Positions 17,163 through 26,418 of a stretch of DNA of 64,000 nucleotides are shown here, piece after piece. Under the pieces are notes generated by a model. The model searched no databases and was not told the origin of the DNA. It worked only from the letters and a program-made list of their open reading frames with translations. Source of the DNA: Hymenobacter aranciens. GTDB lineage: Bacteria > Bacteroidota > Bacteroidia > Cytophagales > Hymenobacteraceae. A program made the position numbers and the translations under genes. How positions within the stretch are numbered: position 1 is the stretch's first letter; each line of letters starts with the position of its first letter. Location: positions 18,970 through 82,969 of the forward strand of contig NZ_JAUQSY010000020.1 in assembly GCF_030580865.1 (NCBI RefSeq), written 5' to 3'.

Positions 17163-19265
17163 TTAGCGCAACGGCTTGATGCTAATGGCCGTGCCGCCGC
17201 CGGCGGCCAGCTGCAGCTTCAGGGTGGTTTTGCTGCTCACTTTCTGCTTCCGAATCTGGTACGCCTCAGGGTTTTTATCCCACGAAGCGCCCTTGCCGTC
17301 GGCGTAAATGGTGGCTTCGTACTGCTGGCCAAGCTTCAGAAAATCGAGCTTTACTTCCTGATTACGCGCTTGTTCGTCGGTGATGGCGCCGAGATACCAC
17401 TCGTCCTTGCCCTTGGCCTGGCGGGCAATGGCGAGGTAGTCGCCGGGCTCGGCCAGCAGCACGCGGGTATCGTCCCAGTCCACCGGCACATCCTTGATAA
17501 ACTGAAAGGCGTCGAGGTGCGGCTCGTAGTTTTCGGGCAGGTCGGCGGCCATCTGCAGGGGCGAGTACAAGGTCACGTACAGCGCCAGCTGCTTCGTTAA
17601 GGTGGTGTGCATCTGGCGCTCGGGGTGGCCGGGCACGTGGTTTTTGAGCTTGAAGATGCCGGGCGTGTAGTCCATCGGGCCGCCCATGAGGCGGGTGAAG
17701 GGCAGGATGGTTTCGTGCTCGGGCGGGTTGCCGGCGGGGTCGAAGGCGTTGAACTCGTTGCCGCGGGCGGCTTCGCAGGCCAGCCAGTTGGGGTAGGTGC
17801 GGTGCAGGCCGGTGGGGCGCACGGGCTCGTGCATATCCACCATCACGCGGTGGTTGGCAGCCACTTGGGCCACGTGCACGTAGTGGTTGCTCATCCACTG
17901 GCCGTCGTGGTGCTCGCCGCGCGGGATGATGCGGCCCACGTAGCCGGTCTTCACGGCCGGGTAGTCGTGCTTGTTCATAAAATCGTAGGCGGCCTCCAGG
18001 CGGCGCTCGTAGTTGGTGACCGAGCCGGAGGTTTCGTTGTGCATTATCATGCTCACGCCCTTGCTTTTGGCGTACTGCTGAATGTTGGTCACGTTGAAAT
18101 CCGGGTACGGCGTCACGAAGTCGAACACCTCCTCCTTCCAGTTGCCAAACCAGTCTTCCCAGCCGGTATTCCAGCCCTCCACCAGCACGCCCTGGATGCC
18201 ATGCTTCGCCGCAAAGTCGATGTAGCGCTTCACGTTCTGCGTATTAGCGGCATGGCGGCCGTGCGGAATCAGTTGGCCCTTAGCGTCGAGCGTGTCGGTG
18301 CGGTCGGCGTAGCTCCAGGTGCCGGTGCCGATTTGCATTTCCCACCACACGCCCACGAATTTCATGGGCTTAATCCAGCCGGTGTCCGCGATTTTGCTGG
18401 GCTCGTTGAGGTTGAGAATGAGCTTCGAGGCAATAATGTCGGTGGCTTTGTCGCTCACTACCAGCGTGCGCCAGGGCGTGTGGGCCGGGGCCTGCAGGTA
18501 GGCCTTGGTGCCCACAGCATCGGGCACCAGCTGGGCCTTCAGGTGGTGGGTGGCGCGGTCGACGTGCAGCTGCATGGCCGGGTAGTTCACCTGCGCCGCC
18601 TCGTGAATGTTCACGTACAGGCCGTCGTCGGCCTTGAGCATCAGTGGGGTGGCTACGGCCTGGGCATCGGGCGCGTCGCGCACGGCAATGCTCTTGCCCG
18701 CTTCCACTACGGGGCGGTTGTCCACGGCGCTCAGGCGCGAGCGGGTATAGGCGTACTCGTTGGTGTCGTAGTCGCCCGGAATCCAGAAAGCGGTGTGGTC
18801 GGCGGGTAGGTTGAACTCGGTCAACTCGTCGCTCACGGTGAAGTAGTTCAGGCTTTTCTGCGCCGGAAACTCGTAGCGGAAGCCCAGGCCGTCGTCGAAC
18901 AAACGGAAGCGCAGCACCAGCCGGCGGTTCTGCGCGCCGGCCTGCCGCAGGGTCACGGCCAGCTCCTGGTAGTGGTTGCGAATCTGCTTCACCTCGCCCC
19001 ACACTGGCGCCCAGGTGTCGTCGTGCCGGCTGCTGTCGATGCCGGCCACGGTAAAGCCTTTATCGAAGCCGGCCTGGTCTTTCAACAAAATACCCAGGCG
19101 GCTGGGCGTCAGCACTGTTTTCTTGCCGTGGCTGAGCTGGTAAGTGGGCTCGCCCGCGGCGTTGAGAGCGAAGCGCAGAGCCAGCTTGTGGCTGGGCGAG
19201 TGGATGGTTTGGGCTTGCGCAAAAGTGATTTGGGCCACAAGCAAAGAAACGAAGAGGGTTCGCAT
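17163..19265 (-). CDS. Glycoside hydrolase family 97 (SusB-like alpha-glucosidase/galactosidase)
   Basis: This 700-aa secreted or periplasmic enzyme cleaves alpha-glucosides or alpha-galactosides from oligosaccharides. The signal peptide MRTLFVSLLVAQITFAQAQ starts at ATG 19265; an upstream in-frame start at 19280 would spoil it. The N-terminal beta-sandwich (about 25-290) includes FRLFDDGLGFRYEFP. The (beta/alpha)8 barrel has GVLVEGWNTGWEDWFGNW, MHNETSGSVTNYERR, DMHEPVRPTGLHRTYPNW and GGPMDYTPGIF, all family signatures. A C-terminal sandwich follows. Whether it is inverting (GH97a) or retaining (GH97b) is not decided here. The GNAT gene lies 27 nt upstream on the same strand, so the two may be co-transcribed. 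Confidence 0.92.
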   Translation of the reverse strand: MRTLFVSLLVAQITFAQAQTIHSPSHKLALRFALNAAGEPTYQLSHGKKTVLTPSRLGILLKDQAGFDKGFTVAGIDSSRHDDTWAPVWGEVKQIRNHYQELAVTLRQAGAQNRRLVLRFRLFDDGLGFRYEFPAQKSLNYFTVSDELTEFNLPADHTAFWIPGDYDTNEYAYTRSRLSAVDNRPVVEAGKSIAVRDAPDAQAVATPLMLKADDGLYVNIHEAAQVNYPAMQLHVDRATHHLKAQLVPDAVGTKAYLQAPAHTPWRTLVVSDKATDIIASKLILNLNEPSKIADTGWIKPMKFVGVWWEMQIGTGTWSYADRTDTLDAKGQLIPHGRHAANTQNVKRYIDFAAKHGIQGVLVEGWNTGWEDWFGNWKEEVFDFVTPYPDFNVTNIQQYAKSKGVSMIMHNETSGSVTNYERRLEAAYDFMNKHDYPAVKTGYVGRIIPRGEHHDGQWMSNHYVHVAQVAANHRVMVDMHEPVRPTGLHRTYPNWLACEAARGNEFNAFDPAGNPPEHETILPFTRLMGGPMDYTPGIFKLKNHVPGHPERQMHTTLTKQLALYVTLYSPLQMAADLPENYEPHLDAFQFIKDVPVDWDDTRVLLAEPGDYLAIARQAKGKDEWYLGAITDEQARNQEVKLDFLKLGQQYEATIYADGKGASWDKNPEAYQIRKQKVSSKTTLKLQLAAGGGTAISIKPLR

Positions 19266-19292
19266 GCAGATTATTTCCAACCAGAAATCAAT

Positions 19293-19745
19293 TTATTCTT
19301 CAACTCTATAGAAGCCGCGCCACTTATCGGCCGTCATCTCAAACTTCACTTCTCCATTTGGCCGCAAACCCGAGCTGTGCCACCCGGCGTGCCGGTAAAA
19401 GCCTTCGGCGCGGGTGCCGGGCGTGGTGCCCAGCCACAGTGTTTCATAGGTTTGCGCAAAGTACCAATCCAGCATCGTGTCGTGCAGGGCGCGGCCGATG
19501 CCCTGGCGGTCGTAGCCCGGCTGCATAAACAAGGCCCACACGTTGCTGCCCATCAAATCAACAATGGCAAAGCCAACAATCTGACCTTCTATGACGGCCA
19601 CCCAGCCTTTGCCCCGTTGCGTCAGAAACTCTACGTAATCCGCTTCGGTGACGAGGCCGGGGTTGGAAAGTACGTTTTCGGTGACGGCGAAGCGAATAAC
19701 CGCCAGTTGGGGAATGTCGGCCAGTTGGGCTTCTCGGAGTAGCAT
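19293..19745 (-). CDS. GNAT-family N-acetyltransferase
   Basis: This 150-aa cytoplasmic enzyme transfers an acetyl group from acetyl-CoA to an unknown amine. It starts MLLREAQLADIPQLAVIRF. The core runs from GWVAVIEGQIVGFAIVD through the pyrophosphate-binding loop PGYDRQGIGRALHDTML (Q/R-x-x-G-x-G/A type) to GFYRHAGWHSSG. The longer frame to 19832 is unlike a GNAT N-terminus, and a TACATTCG box at 19771 favours the shorter form. It probably leads a two-gene transcript with GH97. Confidence 0.85.
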   Translation of the reverse strand: MLLREAQLADIPQLAVIRFAVTENVLSNPGLVTEADYVEFLTQRGKGWVAVIEGQIVGFAIVDLMGSNVWALFMQPGYDRQGIGRALHDTMLDWYFAQTYETLWLGTTPGTRAEGFYRHAGWHSSGLRPNGEVKFEMTADKWRGFYRVEE

Positions 19746-19770
19746 CGGCGGGAACGGCGGTAGGAAAGCA

Positions 19771-19778
19771 CGAATGTA
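19771..19778 (-). promoter_or_regulatory. Possible -7 box TACATTCG for GNAT-GH97
   Basis: It has one mismatch to TAnnTTTG, 25 nt upstream of the GNAT ATG. I see no clear -33 TTG. Confidence 0.35.
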
Positions 19779-19868
19779 CTGCGCCCGTCGCGGCGAATGC
19801 GCAGACGCTAAAAGCGGCCAGCCGCGAATCACTCCGCCGCTGGCCGCTTCTCATTTCAACTCAACCAA

Positions 19869-20954
19869 CTATTCCACCACCAGCTTGCGGGTCGCCACTT
19901 TGTCGCCCACCTGCACCTTCACCAGGTAAGTGCCGGCGGCCAGGTCGCCGGTTTGCACCTTCAGGTCGTGGATGCCGGCGCTCTGGGTTTGGCTCAGCAG
20001 CGTTTTGGCCTGGCGGCCCACCAAATCAGACACTACCACCGCCACCGGCTGGGCGCCGCCGAGCACGCGGTAGCTGATGGTGGACAAGCCCTGGGCCGGG
20101 TTCGGGAACACGCTCATGGCCACCACGGCCTCATCGGCCTGGCGGGTGCCCAGCACCACGTTGAGTGTGGCCGACTGCGTGCCGGCCAGGGCCGAGAAGT
20201 CGGGACGGAAGCCGAGATTGTTGTTGGCGTTGCCAGTAACTTCCGGGATAACGTCCGACGACCAGTAGCCGTCGCCGCTCACGTAGGCCGCCAGCAGGTG
20301 CACGATGGAAGCGCCCGAGGGCAGGCCCATCGCGGCGTTGTCGAAATCCATTTCGAAGGCTAGCGAGCCCGCACCACCACTGTTTTGGCTGCCGGGGTTG
20401 CCGTCCATGTTGGTGGGTGAAGCCATGTAGGCCACCTGTGTGCCCGCGAAGAGGGCGTAGGCGCCGGTGGTTTCGGAGGCCGGAAAGGGGTTTACGGTGC
20501 CGTCGGTGAGGATGGCGGCGCCGCCGCCCAGCGACTTGGCCGTGGCGCTGGTAGCCGAGCTGAAGACGGCGGCCTGCACGTCGCCCGAGCCCTGCATGGC
20601 GAAGGCGGCATCTACCTCCATGTCCAGCTTGGTGCCGCCGTAGTTTTTGGCCGGGTCGTTGGGGTCAAATACGGTGCCGGGGCCGGTGATGTCGGGCAGC
20701 GGGGTACCGTCCGGCACACCCGTTCGGCCCGGCAAGTCCATGTATATCTGAAAGTTATTGCCGCTGGGCTCGGGGTTGCCGGCCAGCGCCACGCAGAGCT
20801 TGCGGCCGGTGTTGGCGCCGTACATATGCAGCAAACCAAACATGCCAAACCCGGCCGTGGGGATGTGCGTGGGCGTGAAGGCGCCCAGCGACGCGTATTT
20901 GCCCGCCCCGATTTCGGTGGCGTCGACTACGCCGTCGAGGTAATCTGGGCCTGG
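19869..20954 (-). pseudogene. 5'-truncated T9SS protein (C-terminal part only)
   Basis: The frame is open from 20954 to the stop and encodes about 361 residues with no start or signal peptide at its 5' end. It begins mid-domain as PGPDYLDGVVDATE, then GMFGLLHMYGANTGRK and a beta-rich domain. The end is a T9SS sorting domain: SVFPNPAQGLSTISYRV, DLAAGTYLVKVQVG, KLVVE. The Met at 20843 lies inside conserved-looking sequence and is not a real start. Immediately upstream, sequence of an unrelated rightward gene begins, so the N-terminal half is missing. Either the gene was broken by rearrangement or the assembly is wrong here. The original function is unknown, but it was probably secreted. Confidence 0.75.
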
Positions 20955-21710
20955 CTACACGCTGAGTGCGACGCTGACTATTCCAGCCGTGACGGGCGCC
21001 AGCGCCGCCAACACCATCAGCTTCGTGCCGGCTACGGGCGTGACGCCGGTAATTTCGGGCAGCGTGGCCGGGGCCACGACGGGCCTGATTGTGCTGAACG
21101 GCGCCGACAACCTCCGCTTCGACGGCTACAACGGCAGCACCAGCGCCCGCAACATCACCATTCGCAACACAGCCACGACCGGGGCGGCGGTGCTGCTGCA
21201 AGCCGATGCCACCAGCAACGCCCTGCGCTACCTCAACCTGGAAAGCGCCACCATTAACGGCAGTAGCGGCACGGCGTTCTTTAGCACGGGCACCACGAGC
21301 AGCAACGACGATAATACACTATCAAACTGTGATATACATGGAGCCGGCGCGGCTGTGCCGGCCTACGCCGTGTTTACGTCGGGCGCCGCCAGCACCACCG
21401 CTACCAACAGCGGCAACACCGTGCAAAGCTGCAACGTGTATGATTTCACGGCGGGCGGCGTGTACATGAGCGACACCGGCGCCGGCGGCAGAGCTGGACG
21501 GTGAGCGGCAACAACCTCTACCAAACGGCCAGCCGCACCGGCGCGTTGCGTTACATTCGCCTCACGGGGGCAGGAGCCACGTCATTACCAACAACAATGT
21601 GTACCATACCACCGGCAGCCTGGGCAGCACGGTGTTTGGTATTGCGGTGGTCGGCAACGCCACCGGCGCTACTATCAGCGGCAACACCATTGGCGGGGCA
21701 GCAGCCGACG
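20944..21710 (+). pseudogene. Fragment of a right-handed beta-helix (T9SS-type) protein, frameshifted
   Basis: Translation begins mid-protein as SGPGYTLSATLTIPAVTG and continues with beta-helix rungs such as LIVLNGADNLRFDGYNG, NITIRNTATTGAAVLL and NTVQSCNVYDFTAGGVYM. Near 21490 the coding sense moves to another frame (SWTVSGNNLYQTASRTG ALRYIRLT). Near 21575 it moves again (SHVITNNNVYHTTGSLG, GATISGNTIGG), ending at about 21700. No start codon, signal peptide or sorting domain is present. Such proteins in this group normally begin with a signal peptide and end in a T9SS domain, so both ends are lost. Two frameshifts within 100 bp suggest decay or poor sequence quality. Confidence 0.7.
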
Positions 21711-22283
21711 CTGCCGTTTCTGTTTGTGCAGATTTCCGGCTACCAGCCCGATAGCAACCAACCCGTCGAATCGACTTTTTCCGAGTTGCGCGAGGCCCAG
21801 CAGCTGGCGCTGCAGTTTCCCGCCACCGGCATGGCCACGGCCATCGATGTGGGCGACTCGACCGACATCCACCCGCGCAACAAGCAGGAAGTGGGCCGCC
21901 GACTGGCTTTGCAGGCCCGCCGCGTGGCATATGGCGAAGCCAAAACCGTGGCCAGCGGGCCAGAGTTTGACAAGCTGGTCATCAAGGGCAACACGCTGCG
22001 GGTCAGCTTTAAAAACCAAGGCACCGGGCTGGTACTGAAAGACGCCAGCGGCCCCCACCTGAAAGGCTTCGCCATTGCCGGGGCCGACCGTAAGTTTGTG
22101 TGGGCGCAGGGCGAGGTGCAGGGCAACACGTTGGTGCTGCGTAGTGCGGCCGTGGCCGCGCCGGTAGCGGTGCGCTACGCCTGGGGCAACATGCCGTTTG
22201 TGAATCTGTACAACCAGGAAGGACTGCCCGCGCCGCCCTTCCGCACTGATGCGTGGCCGGGCCTGACGACCGGCAAAAAGTAG
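21711..22283 (+). pseudogene. C-terminal fragment of a sialate O-acetylesterase-like SGNH hydrolase
   Basis: About 190 residues remain of an enzyme normally over 450 aa long. The fragment begins LPFLFVQISGYQPDSNQ and contains GDSTDIHPRNKQEVGRRLAL, with the Asp-x-His pair of SGNH esterases. The downstream jelly-roll-like tail (GPHLKGFAIAGADRKFVWA, RYAWGNMPFVNLYNQEGLP) is typical of sialate O-acetylesterases. The N-terminal half with the catalytic Ser is absent; beta-helix sequence sits directly upstream in the same frame. The intact enzyme would remove O-acetyl groups from sialic acids or related sugars. It lies 59 nt upstream of GH30, which fits a former glycan-use cluster. Confidence 0.75.
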
Positions 22284-22341
22284 CCCCTCCCATAGCAAAC
22301 ACGTTGACTTTACACCACTGTTTCTCTCTTTTCCTCCCTCA

Positions 22342-23799
22342 ATGGCTAACAAATTCCTACCCCTCCTGCTACTGTCGGCGCTGGGCACCGCCCCGGCCCT
22401 GGCCCAGCATAAGATTGTCCCCTACTCACCGGCCGGCAAAAAAGTGCGCGTGTACACCACTGCCGCCAACACCGACTTGCGCATCGCCGCCGGCCCGGAG
22501 CTAACGCTGACTCCCACCCAACAGCCGCTCGAAACCCAGGTCTGCGTATTCGTCGACCCCAGCCATACCTTCCAGACGCTCACCGGCATCGGCGGGGCAC
22601 TGACCGATGCGGCGGCCGAAACCTTCGCCAAGCTGCCCAAGGACAAGCAGCAGGAATTCCTGAAAGCCTACTACAGTGCCACCGACGGCATCGGCTACTC
22701 GCTGGGCCGCACCACCATTCACAGCTCCGACTTTTCGAGCGGCAGCTACACCTACGTGCAGGACAACGACACCAAGCTGCAGTCGTTCAGCGTGAAGCAC
22801 GACGAGCAGTTTCGCATTCCGTTCATCAAGCAGGCCATTGCGGCGGCGGGCGGCAAGCTGACGATGTACGTAAGCCCCTGGAGCCCGCCGGCCTGGATGA
22901 AAACCAACAACAGCATGCTGAAAGGCGGCAAGCTGAAGCCGGAATTCCGCCAGGTGTGGGCCGATTATTACGTGAAATTCATTCAGACCTACGAGAAGAT
23001 GGGCATCCCCATCTGGGGCCTGTCGGTGCAGAACGAGCCGATGGCCACCCAGACCTGGGAGTCGTGCATTTACACCGGCGAGGAGGAGCGCGACTTCGTG
23101 AAAAGCTACCTCGGCCCCACGCTGCACAAGAATAAGATGGCTGATAAGAAGCTCATTGCCTGGGACCACAACCGCGACCTTATCTACCAGCGCGCCAGCA
23201 CGATGCTCGACGACCCCGAGGCCGCCAAGTACGTGTGGGGCATCGGCTACCACTGGTACGAAACCTGGACCGGCAGCACGATGCTGTTCGACAACCTGCG
23301 CCGCACCCACGAGGCCTATCCCGACAAAAACCTGATTTTCACCGAGGGCTGCGTCGAGAAATTCGACCTCACCAAGGTGAACGACTGGGCCCTGGGCGAG
23401 CGCTACGGCCACTCGATGATTAACGACTTCAACGCCGGCACCGTGGCCTGGACCGACTGGAACGTGCTGCTGGACGAAACCGGCGGCCCCAACCACGTCG
23501 GCAACTTCTGCTACGCCCCCGTGCACGCCGACATCAAGGCCGGCAAGCTCATCTACACCAACAGCTACTACTACATCGGCCACTTCTCGAAGTTCATCCG
23601 CCCCGGCGCTAAGCGCGTCAGCAGCAGCTCGAACCGCGACCACCTGCAAACCACCGCTTTCGTGAACCCCGACGGCAGCGTGGCCGTGGTGGTGATGAAC
23701 AACAGCAACCAGAAGCAGGACCTGCAGCTGTGGGTGAAAGGCCAAGGCGCCAAAACGGAGAGCCTGCCGCACTCGATTTCTACTTATCTGATTAAGTAA
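22342..23799 (+). CDS. Glycoside hydrolase family 30 (glucosylceramidase-like beta-glycosidase)
   Basis: This 485-aa secreted retaining beta-glycosidase has the signal peptide MANKFLPLLLLSALGTAPALAQ. The (beta/alpha)8 barrel shows FQTLTGIGGALTDAAAE, YSLGRTTIHSSDFS, SPWSPPAWMKTNN, the acid/base Glu in SVQNEPMATQTWES and the nucleophile Glu in LIFTEGCVE. A C-terminal beta domain ends with VVVMNNSNQKQDLQLWV. Substrates of the family include glucosylceramide-like, beta-1,6-glucan or xylan chains; this one cannot be narrowed by eye. GH3 lies downstream, separated by a large inverted repeat, so the two may cooperate in beta-glucan degradation. Confidence 0.93.
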   Translation: MANKFLPLLLLSALGTAPALAQHKIVPYSPAGKKVRVYTTAANTDLRIAAGPELTLTPTQQPLETQVCVFVDPSHTFQTLTGIGGALTDAAAETFAKLPKDKQQEFLKAYYSATDGIGYSLGRTTIHSSDFSSGSYTYVQDNDTKLQSFSVKHDEQFRIPFIKQAIAAAGGKLTMYVSPWSPPAWMKTNNSMLKGGKLKPEFRQVWADYYVKFIQTYEKMGIPIWGLSVQNEPMATQTWESCIYTGEEERDFVKSYLGPTLHKNKMADKKLIAWDHNRDLIYQRASTMLDDPEAAKYVWGIGYHWYETWTGSTMLFDNLRRTHEAYPDKNLIFTEGCVEKFDLTKVNDWALGERYGHSMINDFNAGTVAWTDWNVLLDETGGPNHVGNFCYAPVHADIKAGKLIYTNSYYYIGHFSKFIRPGAKRVSSSSNRDHLQTTAFVNPDGSVAVVVMNNSNQKQDLQLWVKGQGAKTESLPHSISTYLIK

Positions 23800-23810
23800 T
23801 AACAGGAATC

Positions 23811-23932
23811 TGACAAAACACCTGTCATGCTGAACGCAGTGAAGCATCCTCTCACGCCGGAACGAGGCAGTAACCCAATCGTTCAAGCGCGAGAGGATGC
23901 TTCACTGCGTTCAGCATGACAGGCGTTTGTCA
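23811..23932. repeat. Long inverted repeat (REP-like element) between GH30 and GH3
   Basis: The left arm 23811-23853 and right arm 23891-23932 are near-perfect reverse complements, about 42 nt each, separated by 37 nt. Each contains CTGTCATGCTGAACGCAG followed by TGAAGCATCCTCTC. The sequence looks like a dispersed intergenic repeat rather than a terminator, because there is no T-run. From memory, similar GTCATGCTGA-GCATCC elements are scattered in Hymenobacter-type genomes; no search was run. It could also end the GH30 transcript. Confidence 0.85.
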
Positions 23933-26345
23933 CGTTCCACTTCTTCCGTTTCCCGCCGTAGCTTCGCGGCACGTTCTCTCCTTCACCAAAACCCCACCCG
24001 GACCGTTGCTTTCCCGTCGCCTTTCGCCGCTGCTGCTAGCCGGGGCGCTGCTGGCCCTGCCCGCCGCCGCCCAAAAAACCAAACCCGCCAAAACCAAGGC
24101 CCCCGCCCCCACCGCGTCGCCCGCCGATAAGGCGGCGGCCATGCGTACCTACGTGGACGCCCTGCTGGCCAAAATGACGCTGGACGAAAAAATCGGTCAG
24201 CTCAATCTGCTCACCATCGGCTTCGACGTGACCGGCCCCATGGTGAGTAAAAACGTAGACGAGAACATTCGCAAAGGTCTGGTGGGCGGCGTGTTCAATA
24301 CTTACACGCCCAACGCCACCCGCAAGCTGCAGGAGCTGGCCACGAAGCAAACCCGGCTGGGCATTCCGCTCATCCTAGGCTACGACGTGGTGCATGGGCA
24401 CCGCACCATCTTCCCGGCGCCGCTGGGGCTGGCTGCGTCCTGGGACATGGCCGCCGTGGAGCGCAGCGCCCGCGTGGCCGCCGAAGAAAGCAGCGCCGAC
24501 GGCCTCAACTGGGTGTACTCGCCGATGGTGGACATTGCCCGCGACCCGCGCTGGGGCCGCGTGATGGAAGGCGCCGGCGAAGACCCCTACCTCGGCGCCC
24601 TGGTGGCCGCCGCCACGGTGCGCGGCTACCAGGGCCCCGACCTGAGCGCCAACAATGCCGTGATGGCCTGCGTGAAGCACTTTGCCCTCTACGGCGCCGC
24701 CGAGGCCGGCCGCGAGTACAACACCACCGACATGAGCCGCGTGCGCATGTACAACGAGTACCTGGCCCCATACAAAGCCGCCGTAGACGCCGGCGCGGGC
24801 TCGCTGATGAGCTCGTTCAATGAAATCGATGGCATTCCGGCTACTGCCAACCGCTGGCTGCTCGACGACCTGCTGCGGAAAGAATGGGGCTTCAAGGGCG
24901 TCGTAGTCACCGACTACGCTTCCATCAACGAGATTCCGACCCACGGCTACGCCGCTACGGAGGCCGAGGCCGCCCGCCAGGCCCTAGCCGCCGGTTCCGA
25001 CATGGACATGGTGGGCGAAACCTTCCTGCACCACCTCGGCGCGGCCGTGAAAAGCGGCCAGCTCTCGGAGGCGCAGGTTACCGAGGCCTGCCGCCGCATT
25101 CTCGAAGCCAAGTACAAGCTCGGCCTCTTTCAGGATGCTTACCGAGGCGTGACGCCCGCGCGCGCCGCCGCCACCATGCTCAAGCCCGAGTTTCGGGCCA
25201 GCGCCCGCGACATTGCCCGCAAGACGATGGTGCTGCTGAAAAACGAGCGCCAGACCCTGCCGCTCAAAAAGTCCGGCACTATTGCGCTGGTCGGCCCGCT
25301 AGCCAACCGCCAGCGCGACCTCATCGGCCCGTGGAGCGCGGCCGGCGACTGGAAGCAGGCCGTGTCACTGGAACAAGGCATTAAGAACGTGGCCGGTAAC
25401 GGCGTGAAAGTCATCTACGCCAAGGGTGCCAACGTCATCGACGACCCGCAGCTCATTGAGCGTCTCAACCGCGACAACGGCCTGCTTGACCTCGACCCGC
25501 GCCCCAGCGAACAGCTTATTGCGGAGGCCGTGAAGGCCGCCCAGCAGGCCGACGTAGTGGTGGCCGCCGTGGGCGAAGCCGCCGGCATGAGCGGCGAGGC
25601 CGCCAGCCGCTCCGACATCGGCCTGCCCGGCCAGCAGCTGGAGTTGCTGAAGGCACTGAAGAAAACCGGCAAGCCGCTGGTTGTCGTGCTCATGAACGGC
25701 CGCCCGCTGGCCCTGCCCTGGGAACAGGCCAACGCCGACGCCATCCTGGAAACCTGGCTGGCCGGCACCGAGGGCGGCAATGCCATTGCCGACGTGCTCT
25801 TCGGGGCCTACAACCCCGCCGGCCACCTCACCATGACTTTCCCGCAGAACGTGGGCCAGATTCCCATCTACTACAACCACAAAAGCACCGGCCGCCCCTA
25901 CGACAGCGTGGCGCCCGACAAGTACAAGTCGCGCTACCTCGACGTAGTCAACGAGCCGCTCTACCCCTTCGGTTTCGGCCTGAGCTACACCAAATTCAGC
26001 TACGGCAAGCCCCAGCTCAGCAAAGCCAGCCTGCGCCCCGGTGAAGGCCTCGACGTGACCGTGACCGTGCAAAACACCGGCAGCTACGACGGCGAGGAAG
26101 TAGCCCAGCTGTACCTGCGCGACGTGGCTGCCAGCGTAACGCGCCCAGTGAAGGAGCTCAAAGGCTACCAGAAAATCATGCTCAGGAAAGGTGAGAGCCG
26201 CACGCTCACTTTCCACCTCACGCCCGACGACTTAAAGTTTTACAACCACGACCTCATGCTGGGGGCCGAGCCGGGCGAGTTCCGCGTGTTCGTGGGGCCC
26301 AACTCGCGCGATGTGCAGGAATTGTCGTTCACGCTGCAGAATTGA
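23916..26345 (+). CDS. bglX: Glycoside hydrolase family 3 beta-glucosidase (BglX-like)
   Basis: This roughly 809-aa periplasmic or exported beta-glucosidase removes terminal glucosyl residues from beta-glucosides. Near residue 85 is MTLDEKIGQLNL, then RLGIPLILGYDVVHGHRTIFP, RDPRWGRVMEGAGEDPYLG and CVKHFALYGAAEAGREYN. The nucleophile Asp is in GFKGVVVTDYASI. GH3_C follows (VGEAAGMSGEAASRSDIGLPG) and an FnIII-like tail (LYPFGFGLSYTKFSY, GEEVAQLYLRD). The first ATG lies inside the inverted repeat. A TTG at 24006 would give a cleaner signal peptide (LSRRLSPLLLAGALLALPAAAQ), so the start is uncertain. A strong terminator follows. Confidence 0.92.
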   Translation: MTGVCHVPLLPFPAVASRHVLSFTKTPPGPLLSRRLSPLLLAGALLALPAAAQKTKPAKTKAPAPTASPADKAAAMRTYVDALLAKMTLDEKIGQLNLLTIGFDVTGPMVSKNVDENIRKGLVGGVFNTYTPNATRKLQELATKQTRLGIPLILGYDVVHGHRTIFPAPLGLAASWDMAAVERSARVAAEESSADGLNWVYSPMVDIARDPRWGRVMEGAGEDPYLGALVAAATVRGYQGPDLSANNAVMACVKHFALYGAAEAGREYNTTDMSRVRMYNEYLAPYKAAVDAGAGSLMSSFNEIDGIPATANRWLLDDLLRKEWGFKGVVVTDYASINEIPTHGYAATEAEAARQALAAGSDMDMVGETFLHHLGAAVKSGQLSEAQVTEACRRILEAKYKLGLFQDAYRGVTPARAAATMLKPEFRASARDIARKTMVLLKNERQTLPLKKSGTIALVGPLANRQRDLIGPWSAAGDWKQAVSLEQGIKNVAGNGVKVIYAKGANVIDDPQLIERLNRDNGLLDLDPRPSEQLIAEAVKAAQQADVVVAAVGEAAGMSGEAASRSDIGLPGQQLELLKALKKTGKPLVVVLMNGRPLALPWEQANADAILETWLAGTEGGNAIADVLFGAYNPAGHLTMTFPQNVGQIPIYYNHKSTGRPYDSVAPDKYKSRYLDVVNEPLYPFGFGLSYTKFSYGKPQLSKASLRPGEGLDVTVTVQNTGSYDGEEVAQLYLRDVAASVTRPVKELKGYQKIMLRKGESRTLTFHLTPDDLKFYNHDLMLGAEPGEFRVFVGPNSRDVQELSFTLQN

Positions 26346-26363
26346 TTCGTTTTATTTCAGCGT

Positions 26364-26401
26364 AAAAAAGGGCCTCCCGCACCGTGCGGGAGGCCCTTTT
26401 T
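26364..26401. terminator. Bidirectional terminator between GH3 and the di-haem protein gene
   Basis: AAAAAAGGGCCTCCCGCAC pairs with GTGCGGGAGGCCCTTTTT, a long perfect stem with A and T runs on both flanks. It serves both converging genes. Confidence 0.92.
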
Positions 26402-26418
26402 GGTAGCAAGCCAATAGA

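Noticed and set aside
20755..21201. Leftward 148-aa frame over the gene junction
   Set aside because: It is out of frame with both neighbouring coding signals and Arg/Ala/Gly-rich, a shadow.
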